Origin: Flavipsychrobacter stenotrophus
GTDB taxonomy: Bacteria > Bacteroidota > Bacteroidia > Chitinophagales > Chitinophagaceae
Length of the DNA: 7,030 nucleotides
Direction: 5' to 3'
Assembly: GCA_947379685.1 (NCBI GenBank)
Contig: CANCOG010000263.1
Coordinates: forward strand, 1-7,030
The notes under the pieces were generated by a model. The model did not search any database. It was given only the letters and a program-made list of their open reading frames with translations, and was not told the origin of the DNA. Made by a program: the position numbers and the translations under genes. Positions 6,515 to 7,030 of this stretch are shown piece by piece; position 1 is the stretch's first letter, and each line of letters opens with the position of its first letter.

Positions 6515-6784
6515 AATAGAAATCAGTACATAAATTAAATGGTTTTTCTTGCGCTTCTTATTTTAATCATAATAGATTTTTGAACCCTGCCGTCGATACT
6601 CAGCCGCACACAAAAACGCAACCCGACTAGTTTTGCAATACAGGATAGGTCTATAAGGGTATTATCAAAAATCGGGTGACTGGATTGGCACATATGATCA
6701 GGTTGCTGTCCCAGGGTTTTCAACGCTTGAAAGACTTAATAAAGCAGAAGACCGATCGGTTCTGTTGCCGGAGCTAAAAATAAA
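6515..6784. other. Intergenic stretch without a convincing gene
   Basis: Between the kinase promoter and the TetR promoter region I see no tRNA, terminator hairpin, repeat or convincing protein gene. A 62-codon minus-strand open frame (6723-6535) has no recognisable domain and is basic at its C-terminus. A plus-strand frame is open from 6657 into the TetR gene but has no ATG. Either could be chance. Confidence 0.5.
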
Positions 6785-6817
6785 TTTGGAATATTCATTC
6801 CAAGGCTATTACCTTTG
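6785..6817 (+). promoter_or_regulatory. Candidate promoter of the tetR gene
   Basis: TACCTTTG at 6810-6817 matches TAnnTTTG exactly, and a TTTG at 6785-6788 lies 21 bp upstream as a possible -33 element. The expected transcription start falls at or within about 2 nt of the GTG at 6822, so the message could be leaderless. Alternatively, the TTTG belongs to a second exact -7 match, TAAATTTG at 6781-6788, which would give a leader of about 28 nt but lacks a good -33 partner. Confidence 0.45.
6786..6803. promoter_or_regulatory. Operator-like palindrome upstream of tetR
   Basis: Perfect 7-bp arms TTGGAAT and ATTCCAA are separated by 4 bp (ATTC), 18 bp in all. The site sits inside the candidate tetR promoter, 18 bp before the GTG start codon. 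This placement and size fit autoregulation by the TetR protein encoded immediately downstream (inferred). Confidence 0.6.
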
Positions 6818-6821
6818 TGTC

Positions 6822-7030
6822 GTGGATAAGAAAGAACAGATCATAAAGGCTGCCATGTTACTCCTTATTGAAAACGGAGTACAGGCAACCCCTATGTCGG
6901 CCATTGCCAAGGCGGCTAATGCGGGCATGGGTACGATCTATAATTACTTTCCCACAAAAGAAGACCTGATCAATGCCATTTACATTTACATAAAGCTCGA
7001 TGAGATAAAGGCTATTTCCGCGCCATTCAC
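6822..7030 (+). CDS. TetR/AcrR family transcriptional regulator, N-terminal part (cut by window end)
   Basis: Sixty-nine codons are visible before the window ends. The start VDKKEQIIKAAMLLLIENG is a typical TetR helix 1, followed by the helix-turn-helix at about residues 24-44 (SAIAKAANAGMGTIYNYF) and the usual TKEDL at 45-49. The C-terminal ligand-binding domain lies outside, so the inducer and targets cannot be judged. No ATG is present in frame upstream; GTG at 6822 gives the normal N-terminal length, a TTG at 6786 would add 12 residues, and the ATG at 6855 would remove most of helix 1. A palindrome at 6786-6803 suggests self-regulation. TetR genes in Bacteroidota often precede efflux operons, but nothing visible shows this here. 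Confidence 0.92.
   Translation, partial: MDKKEQIIKAAMLLLIENGVQATPMSAIAKAANAGMGTIYNYFPTKEDLINAIYIYIKLDEIKAISAPF

Noticed and set aside
6535..6723. 62-codon minus-strand open frame between kinase and tetR
   Set aside because: No recognisable domain, no promoter or ribosome-binding signal at its start, and a composition that looks like translated noncoding DNA; not annotated as a gene.

Overview
The window looks like a chromosomal stretch from a member of the Bacteroidota, probably of the Chitinophagaceae/Sphingobacteriia type. The evidence is exact TAnnTTTG-type promoter -7 elements in front of several genes, no strong Shine-Dalgarno sequences, moderate GC, and typical families: a multi-PAS cytoplasmic histidine kinase, a MORN/TonB-C protein, and MarR and TetR regulators with matching palindromes. 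This assignment is inferred from sequence style; no marker gene is present.

Left part (about 19-2963, minus strand): a compact four-gene operon read right to left: a MarR-family repressor (2917-2456), a pirin-family cupin (2405-1566), an Old Yellow Enzyme-type flavin alkene reductase (1549-473), and a small four-helix membrane protein of DUF6069 type (435-19). The gaps are 50, 16 and 37 bp. Two copies of the same operator-like palindrome (left arm ATTAGTTGTA in both) flank the marR gene. One covers the promoter upstream of marR and the other lies between marR and pirin. The simplest reading is a self-regulated, MarR-controlled response to an electrophile, quinone or aromatic compound, in which the reductase and the cupin act on the inducer or its products. 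The reductase departs from the Old Yellow Enzyme consensus at three normally conserved substrate or flavin positions.

Middle (about 3040-6514): a plus-strand gene for an exported or membrane-anchored protein with MORN-like repeats and a TonB C-terminal domain (3184-4131) converges, with only 11 bp between stop codons, on a minus-strand gene for a 775-residue soluble histidine kinase with four PAS domains (6470-4143). No response regulator is adjacent, and no exbB or exbD gene is present.

Right end: a 351-bp stretch without a convincing gene leads into the N-terminal part of a TetR-family regulator on the plus strand (from 6822, cut by the window edge). Its upstream region carries a TTGGAAT/ATTCCAA palindrome between promoter-like elements, which suggests autoregulation.

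I see no RNA genes, insertion sequences, CRISPR arrays or phage genes. The parts most worth a second look are the twin-operator MarR-pirin-reductase-DUF6069 operon and the unusual active site of its reductase.
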